Origin: Oceanospirillaceae bacterium
GTDB lineage: Bacteria; Pseudomonadota; Gammaproteobacteria; Pseudomonadales; Balneatricaceae
Assembly (NCBI GenBank): GCA_024640955.1
Contig: JAHEDZ010000003.1
Location: 43,866 to 107,865 of the forward strand
Reading direction: 5' to 3'
Length of the DNA stretch: 64,000 nucleotides
Below, in pieces: positions 29,891 through 38,532 of this stretch (position 1 is its first letter; each line of letters opens with the position of its first letter). The notes beneath the pieces are model-generated. The model was not told the origin of the DNA. It saw nothing but the letters and a program-made list of their open reading frames with translations, and did no database searches. The translations under genes were made by a program, and so were the position numbers.

Positions 29891-30247
29891 TTAGCTTTTA
29901 GCAGCCATGAACTTCTGCAGTTCAGCGAAAGGCTGAGCAGTTGCTAGATCAGTGAAGCTCTTCTCAACCAGAGTTGAAAGCTCTTCTTTGGCTTCAGCCA
30001 GTGCAGCGATCTCTTTCTCAGCAACTTCAGTCATTTTAGACTCAGCATCTTTCAGGTACTTTACCTGTAGGTCCAGAGCCGCTTTAGGGTCTTTAGTTTC
30101 AGATAGCGTCTTCATCTGAGACAGTGAAGCGTTAACAACCTCAGTTACGTAAGCAGACTGAAGAGCAATCAGTTTCTCAGCAGTCTTCTTGTTGATTTCA
30201 GCCATATCCATTACTGGTTTCATGCTGTCTTTAAATTCGTTGATCAT
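29891..30247 (-). CDS. Phasin family protein (copy 2)
   Basis: A 118-residue phasin with helices that carry DMAEINKKTAEKLIALQ and LQVKYLKDAESKMTEVAE. The start is ATG at 30247 with GGGAG seven bases upstream. A longer open frame to 30322 must be rejected because it would include the promoter. Unlike copy 1 it lacks the basic Ala/Lys/Pro tail, so copy 1 may bind DNA or a partner as well as the granule. The promoter has the same two-dyad arrangement as copy 1. Confidence 0.92.
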   Translation of the reverse strand: MINEFKDSMKPVMDMAEINKKTAEKLIALQSAYVTEVVNASLSQMKTLSETKDPKAALDLQVKYLKDAESKMTEVAEKEIAALAEAKEELSTLVEKSFTDLATAQPFAELQKFMAAKS

Positions 30248-30270
30248 GGTATATCTCCCGATTTGGTAAT

Positions 30271-30286
30271 TTGTGCAGTGCAACAA
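30271..30286. promoter_or_regulatory. PhaR-like operator, phasin 2, proximal site
   Basis: TTGTGCA-G-TGCAACAA has a perfect inner dyad TGCAGTGCA with less exact outer bases. It lies just downstream of the -10, as in phasin 1. Confidence 0.65.
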
Positions 30287-30293
30287 TATGGTT

Positions 30294-30322
30294 ACTTTAT
30301 GAGCAATATTTGTAGCTGTCAA
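30294..30322 (-). promoter_or_regulatory. Sigma70 promoter of phasin 2
   Basis: Reading the minus strand, -35 TTGACA (30317-30322), 17-bp spacer, -10 TAAAGT (30294-30299). It has the same geometry as the phasin 1 promoter and is bracketed by dyads. Confidence 0.75.
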
Positions 30323-30330
30323 ATATTAAT

Positions 30331-30345
30331 TTGTGCGGCGCACAA
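30331..30345. promoter_or_regulatory. PhaR-like operator, phasin 2, distal site
   Basis: TTGTGCG-G-CGCACAA is a perfect 15-bp dyad upstream of the -35. Its centre is 60 bp from the proximal site, nearly identical to the 61 bp at phasin 1. Confidence 0.7.
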
Positions 30346-30450
30346 AAAAACCATGTTAGTTCTCGGAGTCGCATATTTTGTGGGATCAGCTGGATACTGA
30401 ATTAAGCGGCTGGTAGAGTGCGGCGCCATATTTAGGGGGCCATAATAAGC

Positions 30451-31197
30451 GTGACAGACTTAGACATTGTATTTGAAGACGACTATTTAATCGGTGTGAA
30501 CAAGCCCGCAGGTTTGCTGGTACATCCGAGTTGGATCACAGCAGCTGATGAGCCGACCCTGATGGGGCTTCTAAAAGTCTACAAGGGTGTGCCCAAACTC
30601 CATACCATTCATCGCCTAGATCGGGCGACCTCAGGCATCATCCTGGTGGGTAAAACGCTTGAGGCGACGCAGCATATCCAAGCGCAGTTCATGCAGCGCA
30701 GCATTCGCAAGACTTACCTCGCGGTCGTGCGCGGATGGAGTGCTGACAGTGACCTGATTGATTACGCATTGGTACCGAAAAGAGATAAATTTGCTGAACC
30801 GATGGCACAGGAGAATCCTGAACCCAAAGAGGCGATCTCGGCCTATCGTACGTTAGGGCGAGTAGAGCTGGATATCGCTGTTGGCCGCTACCCTAAAGCG
30901 CGCTACTCCCTGGTTGAGGTCAAACCGAGCACAGGACGCAAACATCAAATCCGCCGTCATATGAAGCATATCTTGCACCCAATCGTGGGGGATACCAAAT
31001 ATGGTGAGGGTCGCCACAACCGGCTGTACCGTGAGCACTTCGAGATCCATCGTTTGCTACTGATGGCGACTGAACTGGAATTTACTCACCCGGTTAGCGA
31101 GCAGCGGATATCACTCTCGGCGCCTGTTGATCACCAGGTTAATAAACTATTTAATCGCTTCGGTTGGCAGGGGCTCTATCCAGCGCCTAAAAGCTGA
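30451..31197 (+). CDS. truC: tRNA pseudouridine(65) synthase TruC-like (RluA family)
   Basis: A 248-residue RluA-family pseudouridine synthase. The catalytic-Asp motif HRLDRATSG, the N-terminal VNKPAGLLVHPSW and the C-terminal GRYPKARYSLVEVKPSTGRKHQIRRH are strongly like E. coli TruC, which modifies U65 of tRNA. The start is GTG at 30451 with AGGGGG about 12 bases upstream. Distinction from other RluA paralogs rests on recalled similarity. Confidence 0.88.
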   Translation: MTDLDIVFEDDYLIGVNKPAGLLVHPSWITAADEPTLMGLLKVYKGVPKLHTIHRLDRATSGIILVGKTLEATQHIQAQFMQRSIRKTYLAVVRGWSADSDLIDYALVPKRDKFAEPMAQENPEPKEAISAYRTLGRVELDIAVGRYPKARYSLVEVKPSTGRKHQIRRHMKHILHPIVGDTKYGEGRHNRLYREHFEIHRLLLMATELEFTHPVSEQRISLSAPVDHQVNKLFNRFGWQGLYPAPKS

Positions 31198-31266
31198 ACC
31201 AAGCATGCAAATCCATCTCAGGGTGGTACCATAGGATCACCCTTACTTTGTCACAAAGGATCCCGC

Positions 31267-32052
31267 ATGAGTCGCCCCGAAGATTTGAATCCATCAAACT
31301 CTGCCGATAATTCTGCAACCTCTCTAAAATCCCAACTGGCCGGCGATGCTCGTATTGCCTTGATCGGCGCTATGGATCAGGAGATCGAGCGACTGAAACA
31401 GTCTATTTCAGGACTCGAGCAGCAGAGCATTGCGGGTTTTCTTTTCTTTACCGGCACCATCGGTAAGTTTAACGTGGTTCTGCTCAAGTCGGGTATCGGG
31501 AAAGTAAATGCGGCAGTTGGCACGGCGCTGCTATTGGACCACTTTAAACCGACATGTGTGATTAATACTGGGTCTGCCGGCGGTTTCGACCCGAACCTGC
31601 GTGTTGGTGATGTAGTTATCTCCACAGAGGTCCGTCATCACGACGTTGACTTAACAGTATTTGGCTACGAGATCGGCCAGATGGCCCGCATGCCTGCAGC
31701 TTATGAGGCGGATCATTTGCTGGTGGATGTGGCCGAAGCTTCGGTTGAGAAGATGGCGGGTATGGCATGCAGCCGCGGTCTTATTGCGACCGGCGATACC
31801 TTTATGAGCGATCCGGAGCACGTTGCTCGAACGCGTGCAAACTTCCCGCAGATGAAAGCTGCCGAAATGGAGGCCGCTGCGATCGCGCAAACCTGCTTCT
31901 GCTTTGAAACACCCTTCTTAGTTATCCGCGCTCTATCGGATATTGCAGGGCAGGAGTCTAATGTCTCCTTCGACCAGTTCATCGAAACGGCCTCAGAGAA
32001 CTCTGCACAGATGGTATTAAATATCTTGGTCGAGCTTGAGGGCCGTGTCTAA
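31267..32052 (+). CDS. mtnN: 5'-methylthioadenosine/S-adenosylhomocysteine nucleosidase
   Basis: A 261-residue nucleosidase that removes adenine from MTA and SAH. The conserved AlIGAMDQEIERL-type start of the core is at about residue 30; GSAGGFDPNLRVGDVVIS, AEMEAAAIAQTC and VIRALSDIAG with its catalytic Asp follow. A 28-residue Ser/Asn-rich N-terminal extension precedes the core, but the ATG at 31267 has AAGGA at good spacing. Confidence 0.92.
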   Translation: MSRPEDLNPSNSADNSATSLKSQLAGDARIALIGAMDQEIERLKQSISGLEQQSIAGFLFFTGTIGKFNVVLLKSGIGKVNAAVGTALLLDHFKPTCVINTGSAGGFDPNLRVGDVVISTEVRHHDVDLTVFGYEIGQMARMPAAYEADHLLVDVAEASVEKMAGMACSRGLIATGDTFMSDPEHVARTRANFPQMKAAEMEAAAIAQTCFCFETPFLVIRALSDIAGQESNVSFDQFIETASENSAQMVLNILVELEGRV

Positions 32053-32065
32053 TCAAAATAGAGGC

Positions 32066-32563
32066 CTAGTTCGCTAGGCCTTTAATCGCTTCCACCATCT
32101 CGGGTGAGTCCCATTCGCGCTCGCCGAGGGCGTAATCCAAAATCTGGTTATCTGAAGAGACCACGACCGTAATAGGCAAGCCGCTCAGTTTAAACGCAGG
32201 GAAGGCCTTGCCCGGAGGGTCGAGCAGCATGGTCATATCGTTAGGCTCCAGGTTTTCGAGGATAAATGCTTCCACCTGATCTTGCTGCTCACCCACATTG
32301 ATGGTGATCACACCACCATCGATCTCTTCAAGCTTCTCATCTAACGTGGCGAGAGAGGGCATCTCTTTGACACAGGGTGGGCACCAGGTAGCCCAGAAAT
32401 TGATCACACGAAATTTGCCATTTGTTTCGCTTAGGAGCATTGATTCGCCGTCGAGTGTCTGTAACTCTATCTCGGGCAGTGGATTTTCGGCTTGGGCACT
32501 GATACTCAGCGCTGCCAAGATAGGGACTAGGGGTCCGAATAGGCTCGTCATTCGTATGCTCAT
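32066..32563 (-). CDS. TlpA-like exported thioredoxin-fold protein
   Basis: A 165-residue thioredoxin-fold protein with a signal-like hydrophobic N-terminus (residues 8-22) and the active site WCPPC in INFWATWCPPCVKEMPS. This is typical of TlpA/ResA-type periplasmic reductases used in cytochrome c or disulfide maintenance. A longer frame reaches 32614, but ATG 32563 gives a proper signal peptide and leaves room for the divergent promoter. It is convergent with mtnN. Confidence 0.88.
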   Translation of the reverse strand: MSIRMTSLFGPLVPILAALSISAQAENPLPEIELQTLDGESMLLSETNGKFRVINFWATWCPPCVKEMPSLATLDEKLEEIDGGVITINVGEQQDQVEAFILENLEPNDMTMLLDPPGKAFPAFKLSGLPITVVVSSDNQILDYALGEREWDSPEMVEAIKGLAN

Positions 32564-32598
32564 GGCGTTTCCAATAATTTCAATAAAGAGATAATAGC

Positions 32599-33471
32599 AT
32601 GGCAAAGGTTGCATTCATCGGTCTAGGTACGATGGGTTACCCAATGGCGGGTCACCTACAGAAAGCCGGCCACGAAGTTTGTGTTTTTAACCGAACTAGC
32701 GCTAAAGCGCAAAGCTGGGTAGAGACCTATGGCGGTTCTAGCGCCGGCACTCCCGCCGCTGCAGCGGCGGGCGCGGAGATGGTATTTGTCTGCGTCGGTA
32801 ACGACCAAGACCTCTACTCAGTCACTACAGCTGAGGGCGGTGCGATCTCTGGCATGGCCGCTGGTGCAGTGCTCGTCGACCATACTACGGCATCAGCGCA
32901 AGCCGCACGGACACTGGCTGAGGCCTGTGAGAAAGGAGGCCTTAGCTTCTTAGATGCACCTGTTTCAGGCGGACAAGCGGGTGCTGAGAACGGTGTACTC
33001 AGTATCATGATTGGCGGTGATGAGACTGTTTACCGGCGCGTCTCCACCGTAATCGATGCTTATGCGAAGTCCCATAGCCTGCTTGGCCCTGTCGGTAGCG
33101 GTCAGTTGGCCAAGATGATGAATCAGATCTGTATTGCGGGTCTGGTACAGGGGCTGGCAGAGGCGATCCACTTTGGCCAGAAGTCAGGTATGGATGTTGC
33201 GGCTGTGATCGACGTAATCCAACACGGCGCTGCGGGCTCCTGGCAGATGGTCAACCGCCACCAGACGATGATCGAAGACCACTATGATCATGGTTTTGCA
33301 GTTGACTGGATGCGAAAAGACTTGGGCATTGTACTGGACGAGGCGCGCTCCAACGGCGCCCAGCTGCCTGTGACTGCACTAGTTGATCAGTTCTACTCTG
33401 ATGTGCAGGCTATTGGCGGTAGCCGTTGGGATACGAGTGCACTGCTCAAGCGTCTGCAACGCGACGAGTAA
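32599..33471 (+). CDS. 3-hydroxyisobutyrate dehydrogenase family oxidoreductase
   Basis: A 290-residue beta-hydroxyacid dehydrogenase. The Rossmann motif FIGLGTMGYPMAGHLQKAGH is at the N-terminus, FLDAPVSGGQAGAENG is the substrate-binding signature, and the catalytic lysine motif is GSGQLAKMMNQ. Members include 3-hydroxyisobutyrate, tartronate-semialdehyde and glyoxylate/succinic-semialdehyde reductases. The substrate is not resolved. It is divergent from the TlpA-like gene. Confidence 0.9.
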   Translation: MAKVAFIGLGTMGYPMAGHLQKAGHEVCVFNRTSAKAQSWVETYGGSSAGTPAAAAAGAEMVFVCVGNDQDLYSVTTAEGGAISGMAAGAVLVDHTTASAQAARTLAEACEKGGLSFLDAPVSGGQAGAENGVLSIMIGGDETVYRRVSTVIDAYAKSHSLLGPVGSGQLAKMMNQICIAGLVQGLAEAIHFGQKSGMDVAAVIDVIQHGAAGSWQMVNRHQTMIEDHYDHGFAVDWMRKDLGIVLDEARSNGAQLPVTALVDQFYSDVQAIGGSRWDTSALLKRLQRDE

Positions 33472-33585
33472 CTGGACTGTTTTCTGCGCTAATAACCGAA
33501 AACGTGAAAAGCCGCTGTTGCATAGACCTGAGGCTGTAAATAGAATGCGCGCCATCTTTTATACGACCATCATGGAGTTATGAAA

Positions 33586-33726
33586 ATGGCCAATATCGAC
33601 AAGTACAGCCTTATCTCTTTCGCACCTAGTATCGCAATCATTGCTGCAATGCTTGTTATGACTGTTGTGGGCGCGCGTTTCCTGAAAAAAGCCATGGCTG
33701 CAGACGCGGCTAAAGTGGTTCAGTAA
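33586..33726 (+). CDS. Small single-pass membrane protein, 46 aa
   Basis: A short frame starting ATG at 33586, with GGAG eight bases upstream; the ATG at 33580 is only two bases from GGAG, so the second is preferred. It has a hydrophobic helix of about 20 residues (SIAIIAAMLVMTVVGARF) followed by a basic-then-Ala tail (LKKAMAADAAKVVQ). No family recognised. A strong terminator follows, so it is a discrete transcript. Confidence 0.7.
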   Translation: MANIDKYSLISFAPSIAIIAAMLVMTVVGARFLKKAMAADAAKVVQ

Positions 33727-33774
33727 TTACTTAGAGCGCATCGAGCTGTGCTTGCAAGTTAAGCATAGAGCAGG

Positions 33775-33801
33775 AGAAGGGGGCATCGGCCCTCTTTTTT
33801 T
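33775..33801 (+). terminator. Intrinsic terminator after the 46-aa gene
   Basis: An A/G-rich arm (33775-33784) and a GCCCTCTT-containing arm (33789-33798) pair across an ATCG loop with two G-U pairs, followed by a run of T. Confidence 0.85.
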
Positions 33802-33817
33802 GGTTTAAAAATAAGCT

Positions 33818-34738
33818 CTACAGCTGTTCAGTTCGCTGTCGGGCCAACAGGAAAAATCCGAATAGCAGAAGTCCGATCGCCAATAGGTACAGATTGCGCC
33901 ACGCGGTGAGGTTAAGGATTAGCTCCGCCAGCAGGTAGAGCATTGGGGCTTGGTATGAGTAGGCAGATAGCATGCTTGGAGCGAGTTTTAGTGCACAGAT
34001 CTGAAGGATCCAGAAGCTCAGTAGAGAGGTAAAGAGCGTTAAATATAAGAGCGCCCAGAGGTCCGGCCAACTGAAGTTAGCGGCGAAGGCTTCAAGGTCT
34101 CCCGTCAGCAGGTCAGGAATGGCTAGCAGAGCTCCGCCGGCAATTAAGCTAAGACAGGTTGTGGCATAGGGGTCCGCTGCTATCCACTGGCGATCAGTAG
34201 TGTAACGTGACAGCGTGTTGTAGCCTGCCGCTAGCATACAGCCGCCTAAATAGAGCGTCTCTCCGAAGCCCCATTCAATTGAGCCGATTGACCTGAGATC
34301 GGCCCGGCTTAGGATGATCAGCGCTGCACAAGCGACCAAGGCAAGTAGACCAGCACGTTGCCAGCTGAATCGCTCCATTCTCAGTAGCATAGAGATAGAG
34401 TAAGCGAAGAATGGGAGGCTGATGTAGATCGCTGCCAAGTTAAGTGGTGCGCTGTGCCTTAGCGCGACGAACATGATGATGAAGTTGCCACCGAGCAAGA
34501 GTCCCAGTAGCGCATAACTGGACCAGGCGATTAGTGACTGGCGCATTGGTAGCGGACGGATTAACCAGAGAATTGCTCCGGCAAGAATAAAGCGGATTGC
34601 GACCAGTAGGGTAGCAGAGAGTTCCGGCGTGAAAGCAGCCGCAACTGGGAAAGAGGAGGCCACCAGTGCGGCCCACAGCAGCATCATCAGATGCGGTAAT
34701 ATCTGGCGTACAACTGATCTCACAGATTCAATTGCCAT
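33818..34738 (-). CDS. EamA/DMT superfamily transporter
   Basis: A protein of about 306 residues with ten predicted hydrophobic helices in two EamA halves (for example LLWAALVASSFPVAAAF and LYLLAIGLLLFGFFLLARQ). These drug/metabolite transporters move amino acids, nucleobases or other small metabolites; substrate unknown. The ATG at 34738 is chosen because it follows a G-rich stretch and overlaps the upstream DUF1853 gene by 11 bp; an extension to 34801 would lie inside that gene. Confidence 0.88.
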   Translation of the reverse strand: MAIESVRSVVRQILPHLMMLLWAALVASSFPVAAAFTPELSATLLVAIRFILAGAILWLIRPLPMRQSLIAWSSYALLGLLLGGNFIIMFVALRHSAPLNLAAIYISLPFFAYSISMLLRMERFSWQRAGLLALVACAALIILSRADLRSIGSIEWGFGETLYLGGCMLAAGYNTLSRYTTDRQWIAADPYATTCLSLIAGGALLAIPDLLTGDLEAFAANFSWPDLWALLYLTLFTSLLSFWILQICALKLAPSMLSAYSYQAPMLYLLAELILNLTAWRNLYLLAIGLLLFGFFLLARQRTEQL

Positions 34739-35537
34739 CCATCCCCCATAGATCTTGAACCACATACCCGCGACTAAGAACTTGGCGCGAATAACTCTCA
34801 CCGATAACGACCCAAATCTGCACCGCCCCTTGGCGTTTGACCAGCTCGCGCTCGAGCTGGTTTTTGCTCAGAGCCCGACCGGTTATACGGCCTGGAGGGT
34901 AGAGCCAATAGGGTTTCTCAACAATCATAAAACGAGCAGACGATGGGTGTGTATTGAGCCAGGTATTGAGTTCTGTCTGGCGCACCCACCAGCCACCTGC
35001 ATGATGTGGATTGATTGGATCAGGGTAGGTAGAACGTGGGTCATTGGGATGCTGGAACACCCAGCCCTTGATTAGGCAAGCTTTGTAAAGTCGCTCGATG
35101 CCGCGACTCTGGAGTAAGCTCTGCGCTGCCGGCTGGCTAAATATCTGAGTTTGATGAGCCAGCATATGTTGCCACTTTATATCAAAGCGATCCTTGCGGT
35201 TGGGGCCGTAGTAGCCTTTGAGACCCTCGGTTCCGATTTCACGCAGGTAGAATTTTAGTGCAAGTTCCAGGTGCCACCAAGCATCACCCAAGCGTAGTAA
35301 AAGGTCAGCTTCGCCGACGGTTACCTTGCCGCTCCTAATCGGTATGTTTGATTCTATATCAGTGATTTGGGGGTTTAATCTTAAACCAATTCTAACTAGC
35401 TGTTCGAACTGAAGTCCAAGCCGTCGGGCGCTTACATCAGCACTTGGCTGACGCTTAGCATCGTAGGTCAATAAACCCTCAGGGAGCTCGAGTGGCGCAC
35501 ATCGGGTTAGATTCGATGAAGCTGCGAGCCAACGCAA
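34728..35537 (-). CDS. DUF1853 family protein
   Basis: A 269-residue cytoplasmic protein with the DUF1853 features LGLQFEQLVR and WWHLELALKFYL, the latter a nuclease-like ELxxK arrangement. The family has no established function. Start is problematic: TTG at 35537 is the first usual start, but the frame is open to a TAG at 35571. An AGGAG sits six bases before an in-frame ATT at 35564, which would add nine residues (ITNHRLIEQ). It is upstream of the DMT transporter and overlaps it. Confidence 0.8.
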   Translation of the reverse strand: MRWLAASSNLTRCAPLELPEGLLTYDAKRQPSADVSARRLGLQFEQLVRIGLRLNPQITDIESNIPIRSGKVTVGEADLLLRLGDAWWHLELALKFYLREIGTEGLKGYYGPNRKDRFDIKWQHMLAHQTQIFSQPAAQSLLQSRGIERLYKACLIKGWVFQHPNDPRSTYPDPINPHHAGGWWVRQTELNTWLNTHPSSARFMIVEKPYWLYPPGRITGRALSKNQLERELVKRQGAVQIWVVIGESYSRQVLSRGYVVQDLWGMDGN

Positions 35538-35687
35538 CTGCTCGATGAGGCGGTGGTTAGTAATACCAATCTCCTATCGGATTAAACTCAATTAAACGGG
35601 GCTCTCTCTTGGGTTAACACCGTTAAAACTCTACACTAGCAGATTCTGATACAAGCGACCCCAAAGAACCCGTACAGGAGAGCGTTG

Positions 35688-35999
35688 ATGCCCCCATTGA
35701 CCAAGCGTCAAGTTCAAGAAGCAGAAGCTGAAGCACGTAGCCAGCGAACTGCTCGAGACCCGCGCATGTCGGATACCGACATCAACAACATCCTGATGAA
35801 TGGTGCGCAGATCGCTCTGACTAAGATGGCTCGCTCCGAGGGGTACGATGACCGACTCTATCAATACGCTCAGATCAGCGCGTTCCTTGAGGTCTCTTTG
35901 TCGCGCGGCGCGGGTATTACCGATGATACTCGCGATGATCTTAATCAGATCCATCAACAGGCAACACATCTCTACATGCAAGCTAGTCGCGCCGAGTAA
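35688..35999 (+). CDS. Hypothetical protein, 103 aa
   Basis: A small, mostly helical, charged protein starting ATG 35688 with AGGAG seven bases upstream. The N-terminal 30 residues are rich in Glu, Gln, Ala and Arg; the rest is soluble and helical. No family recognised. It lies 11 bp before uvrC, so it is probably co-transcribed with it. Confidence 0.75.
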   Translation: MPPLTKRQVQEAEAEARSQRTARDPRMSDTDINNILMNGAQIALTKMARSEGYDDRLYQYAQISAFLEVSLSRGAGITDDTRDDLNQIHQQATHLYMQASRAE

Positions 36000-36010
36000 G
36001 GTGGGTTCGC

Positions 36011-37855
36011 GTGTCCGATTTGGTGCTTAAAGAGTTTGACCCCAAGGCTTTTCTTGAAAACCTGACGCAACGCCCAGGCTGTTATCAGATGTATGATGCG
36101 GCAGGCGAGTTGCTTTATGTAGGTAAGGCGCGAAATCTGAAGAACCGCGTTAGCTCATACTTCCGCAATACCGGTTTGAGCATCAAGACCCAGGCGCTGG
36201 TCTCAAAAATCGCTCACGTTGAAATCACAGTGACCGGTAGTGAAACCGAAGCACTGTTGCTAGAACAGAACCTAATCAAGAGTTATCGCCCTCCGTACAA
36301 CATTCTGCTGCGTGACGATAAGTCTTACCCCTATATTTTGATCACAGATGGTGAAGATCACCCGGCTGTTCGCTTTCAGCGCGGGAAATCTAAACGCAAG
36401 GGCAAATTGTTTGGGCCGTTCCCGAGTGGCTTGGCTGTACGCGACAGCCTCAATTTACTTCAGAAACTCTTTAAAGTTCGCCAGTGTGATGACACTCAGT
36501 TCCGCAATCGCTCTAGGCCCTGCTTACAGTACCAGATAGAGCGCTGCTCAGGCCCCTGTGTAGGTTTAGTTTCGCCCGAAGACTATGCGCGAGACGTGCG
36601 ACATACGAAGATGTTTCTGGAGGGTAAGAATCCTGCAGTTTTATCGGAGTTGAGTCAGCAGATGGATGAAGCTGCAGCAGCGCTTGAGTTTGAACGTGCT
36701 GCAGAGCTTCGAGATCAACTCCAAAAACTGCGACACGTTCAGGAGCAGCAGTTCGTCTCTGGTCAGAAAGGTGACGCTGATGTTTTTGGTTGTGCGATCA
36801 AGCCTGGGGGTGTCTGCGTGCACGCGCTCTTTGTGCGTCAGGGTCGGGTAATCGGCTCGCGAGTCTATCATCCGCGGGTATCAATAGAGGAGGGCGCCAG
36901 TGAGTTGCTGGCGGCCTTTGTTGCTCAATTTTATCTCGGTGGTGGTCGGGAGATACCCGCCAGCATTATCACCTCTGATGCTGCTGAAGGCGAAGACGCA
37001 CTATCGCAGGCACTGTCAGAGTTACGTGGTGCAAAGGTACAGTTGACCTCCTCGGTTCGAGGCGAACGTGCTGCCTGGCAGCGATTAGCTGTTACCAATG
37101 CAGAGCAGAATCTCACAGCTCAGTTAGCGAATAAACAAAATATGTACAACCGCTTCATGACACTTCAGGAGGCCCTTAAGCTAGAAGAGATTCCGTCACG
37201 CCTTGAGTGTTTTGATATTAGCCACTCAAGTGGTGAAGCAACGGTCGCCTCCTGTGTTGTTTTCGACCGCAATGGGCCGCTTAAGCGCGACTATCGCAAA
37301 TTTAACATCGACGGTATAACCGGAGGGGACGATTACGCCGCGATGCATCAAGCCCTCGAGCGGCGCTACGGTCGCTTGCAGAAGGAGGAGGCGCTACTGC
37401 CCGACATTTTGGTTATTGATGGTGGCAAAGGGCAGGTGACTCAGGCGATGGATGTGTTGGGAACACTGGGCTTAAAAGAGGTTCGCGTTATCGGTATCGC
37501 TAAGGGTCCGACCCGTAAAGCTGGTTTTGAAGTGCTGATAGAGGGTGAGACAGGTCGGGAAAACATCCTGCAATCAGACTCTTTGGCACTGCACCTACTT
37601 CAGCACATTCGTGATGAGGCACACCGTTTTGCGATTACGGGGCATCGAGCTCGGCGCGCGAAAGCTCGCAAGCAGTCCCTGTTAGAGGGTATAGAAGGCG
37701 TGGGCCCGAAACGGCGTCGAGCACTGCTTAACCATTTCGGCAGTGCCAAGGCTGTAGAGTCCGCGAGTGTTGAAGAGATCGCAAAAGTTGCTACGATAAG
37801 CAAAAGTCTCGCAGAGACGATCTATTTTGCCTTGCATCCCGAACCCAGGGATTGA
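36011..37855 (+). CDS. uvrC: Excinuclease ABC subunit C
   Basis: A 614-residue nuclease that makes both incisions in nucleotide excision repair. N-terminal GIY-YIG domain (PGCYQMYDAAGELLYVGKARNLKNR), cysteine-rich segment CLQYQIERCSGPCVG, UvrB-binding UVR region at about 205-240, RNase H-like domain (DISHSSGEATVASCVVF and LVIDGGKGQVT), and C-terminal tandem HhH (GVGPKRRRALLNHFGS). GTG start with AAGGTGGG upstream. It precedes pgsA by 9 bp, as in enteric bacteria. Confidence 0.97.
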   Translation: MSDLVLKEFDPKAFLENLTQRPGCYQMYDAAGELLYVGKARNLKNRVSSYFRNTGLSIKTQALVSKIAHVEITVTGSETEALLLEQNLIKSYRPPYNILLRDDKSYPYILITDGEDHPAVRFQRGKSKRKGKLFGPFPSGLAVRDSLNLLQKLFKVRQCDDTQFRNRSRPCLQYQIERCSGPCVGLVSPEDYARDVRHTKMFLEGKNPAVLSELSQQMDEAAAALEFERAAELRDQLQKLRHVQEQQFVSGQKGDADVFGCAIKPGGVCVHALFVRQGRVIGSRVYHPRVSIEEGASELLAAFVAQFYLGGGREIPASIITSDAAEGEDALSQALSELRGAKVQLTSSVRGERAAWQRLAVTNAEQNLTAQLANKQNMYNRFMTLQEALKLEEIPSRLECFDISHSSGEATVASCVVFDRNGPLKRDYRKFNIDGITGGDDYAAMHQALERRYGRLQKEEALLPDILVIDGGKGQVTQAMDVLGTLGLKEVRVIGIAKGPTRKAGFEVLIEGETGRENILQSDSLALHLLQHIRDEAHRFAITGHRARRAKARKQSLLEGIEGVGPKRRRALLNHFGSAKAVESASVEEIAKVATISKSLAETIYFALHPEPRD

Positions 37856-37864
37856 TGGAACTGA

Positions 37865-38431
37865 ATGAAAATCCCAAATATCCTGACGCTTCTGCGCATT
37901 ATTCTCATCCCTGTTTTCGTACTGGTCTACTACCTACCGATACAAGATGCTCGCATTTATGCCGCGCTGCTGTTTGCATTGGCGGCCGTCACCGACTGGC
38001 TTGACGGCTATCTAGCCCGCAAGCTCGATCAGTCTAGCCCTTTTGGCGCGTTCCTCGACCCTGTGGCGGACAAGTTAATGGTGGCCGCGGCGCTGGTTGT
38101 ACTGGTTGATACCTACTCACGAGAGTTACAAACCTGGCCGGTACTTACGGCAATACCAGCAGTCGTCATTATTGGTCGAGAGATTGTTATCTCAGCCCTG
38201 CGTGAGTGGATGGCCGAGATCGGTAAGCGCACTCAAGTTGCCGTGTCGATGGTTGGTAAGGTGAAGACGGCGCTGCAGATGCTGGCGATCCTCGTATTAC
38301 TGGCGCTTGAGCCAGGTTCAAGCGGCGCTTGGGCAGGTATTGCAGCGCTCTACGCGGCAACGCTACTGACGCTCTGGTCAATGTTTGTCTATCTACGTGC
38401 CGCCTGGCCGCATTTGAGTGAGGATATTTAA
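37865..38431 (+). CDS. pgsA: CDP-diacylglycerol--glycerol-3-phosphate phosphatidyltransferase
   Basis: A 188-residue membrane enzyme making phosphatidylglycerolphosphate. The CDP-alcohol phosphotransferase motif is complete, from DWLDGYLARKL to GAFLDPVADK (D-G-AR-G-D-D). Four to five hydrophobic helices are present. The gene order uvrC-pgsA-tRNA(Gly)-tRNA(Cys) matches the Enterobacteria arrangement. Confidence 0.96.
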   Translation: MKIPNILTLLRIILIPVFVLVYYLPIQDARIYAALLFALAAVTDWLDGYLARKLDQSSPFGAFLDPVADKLMVAAALVVLVDTYSRELQTWPVLTAIPAVVIIGREIVISALREWMAEIGKRTQVAVSMVGKVKTALQMLAILVLLALEPGSSGAWAGIAALYAATLLTLWSMFVYLRAAWPHLSEDI

Positions 38432-38485
38432 ACGGCTGAAATCTAAGTGGTTAATTCTTATACAAAAATATTTAGAAGTAGAGCA

Positions 38486-38513
38486 TTGACTCTAATCTGT
38501 TAGCCTCTATAAT
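38486..38513 (+). promoter_or_regulatory. Sigma70 promoter of tRNA-Gly/tRNA-Cys
   Basis: TTGACT (38486-38491), a 16-bp spacer and TATAAT (38508-38513), 20 bp before the tRNA-Gly start. Confidence 0.8.
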
Positions 38514-38532
38514 ACGCACCTCTTGACGAGAT

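Noticed and set aside
29891-30322. Longer 143-aa version of phasin 2
   Set aside because: The extra codons cover the promoter and one operator, and do not resemble phasin sequence.
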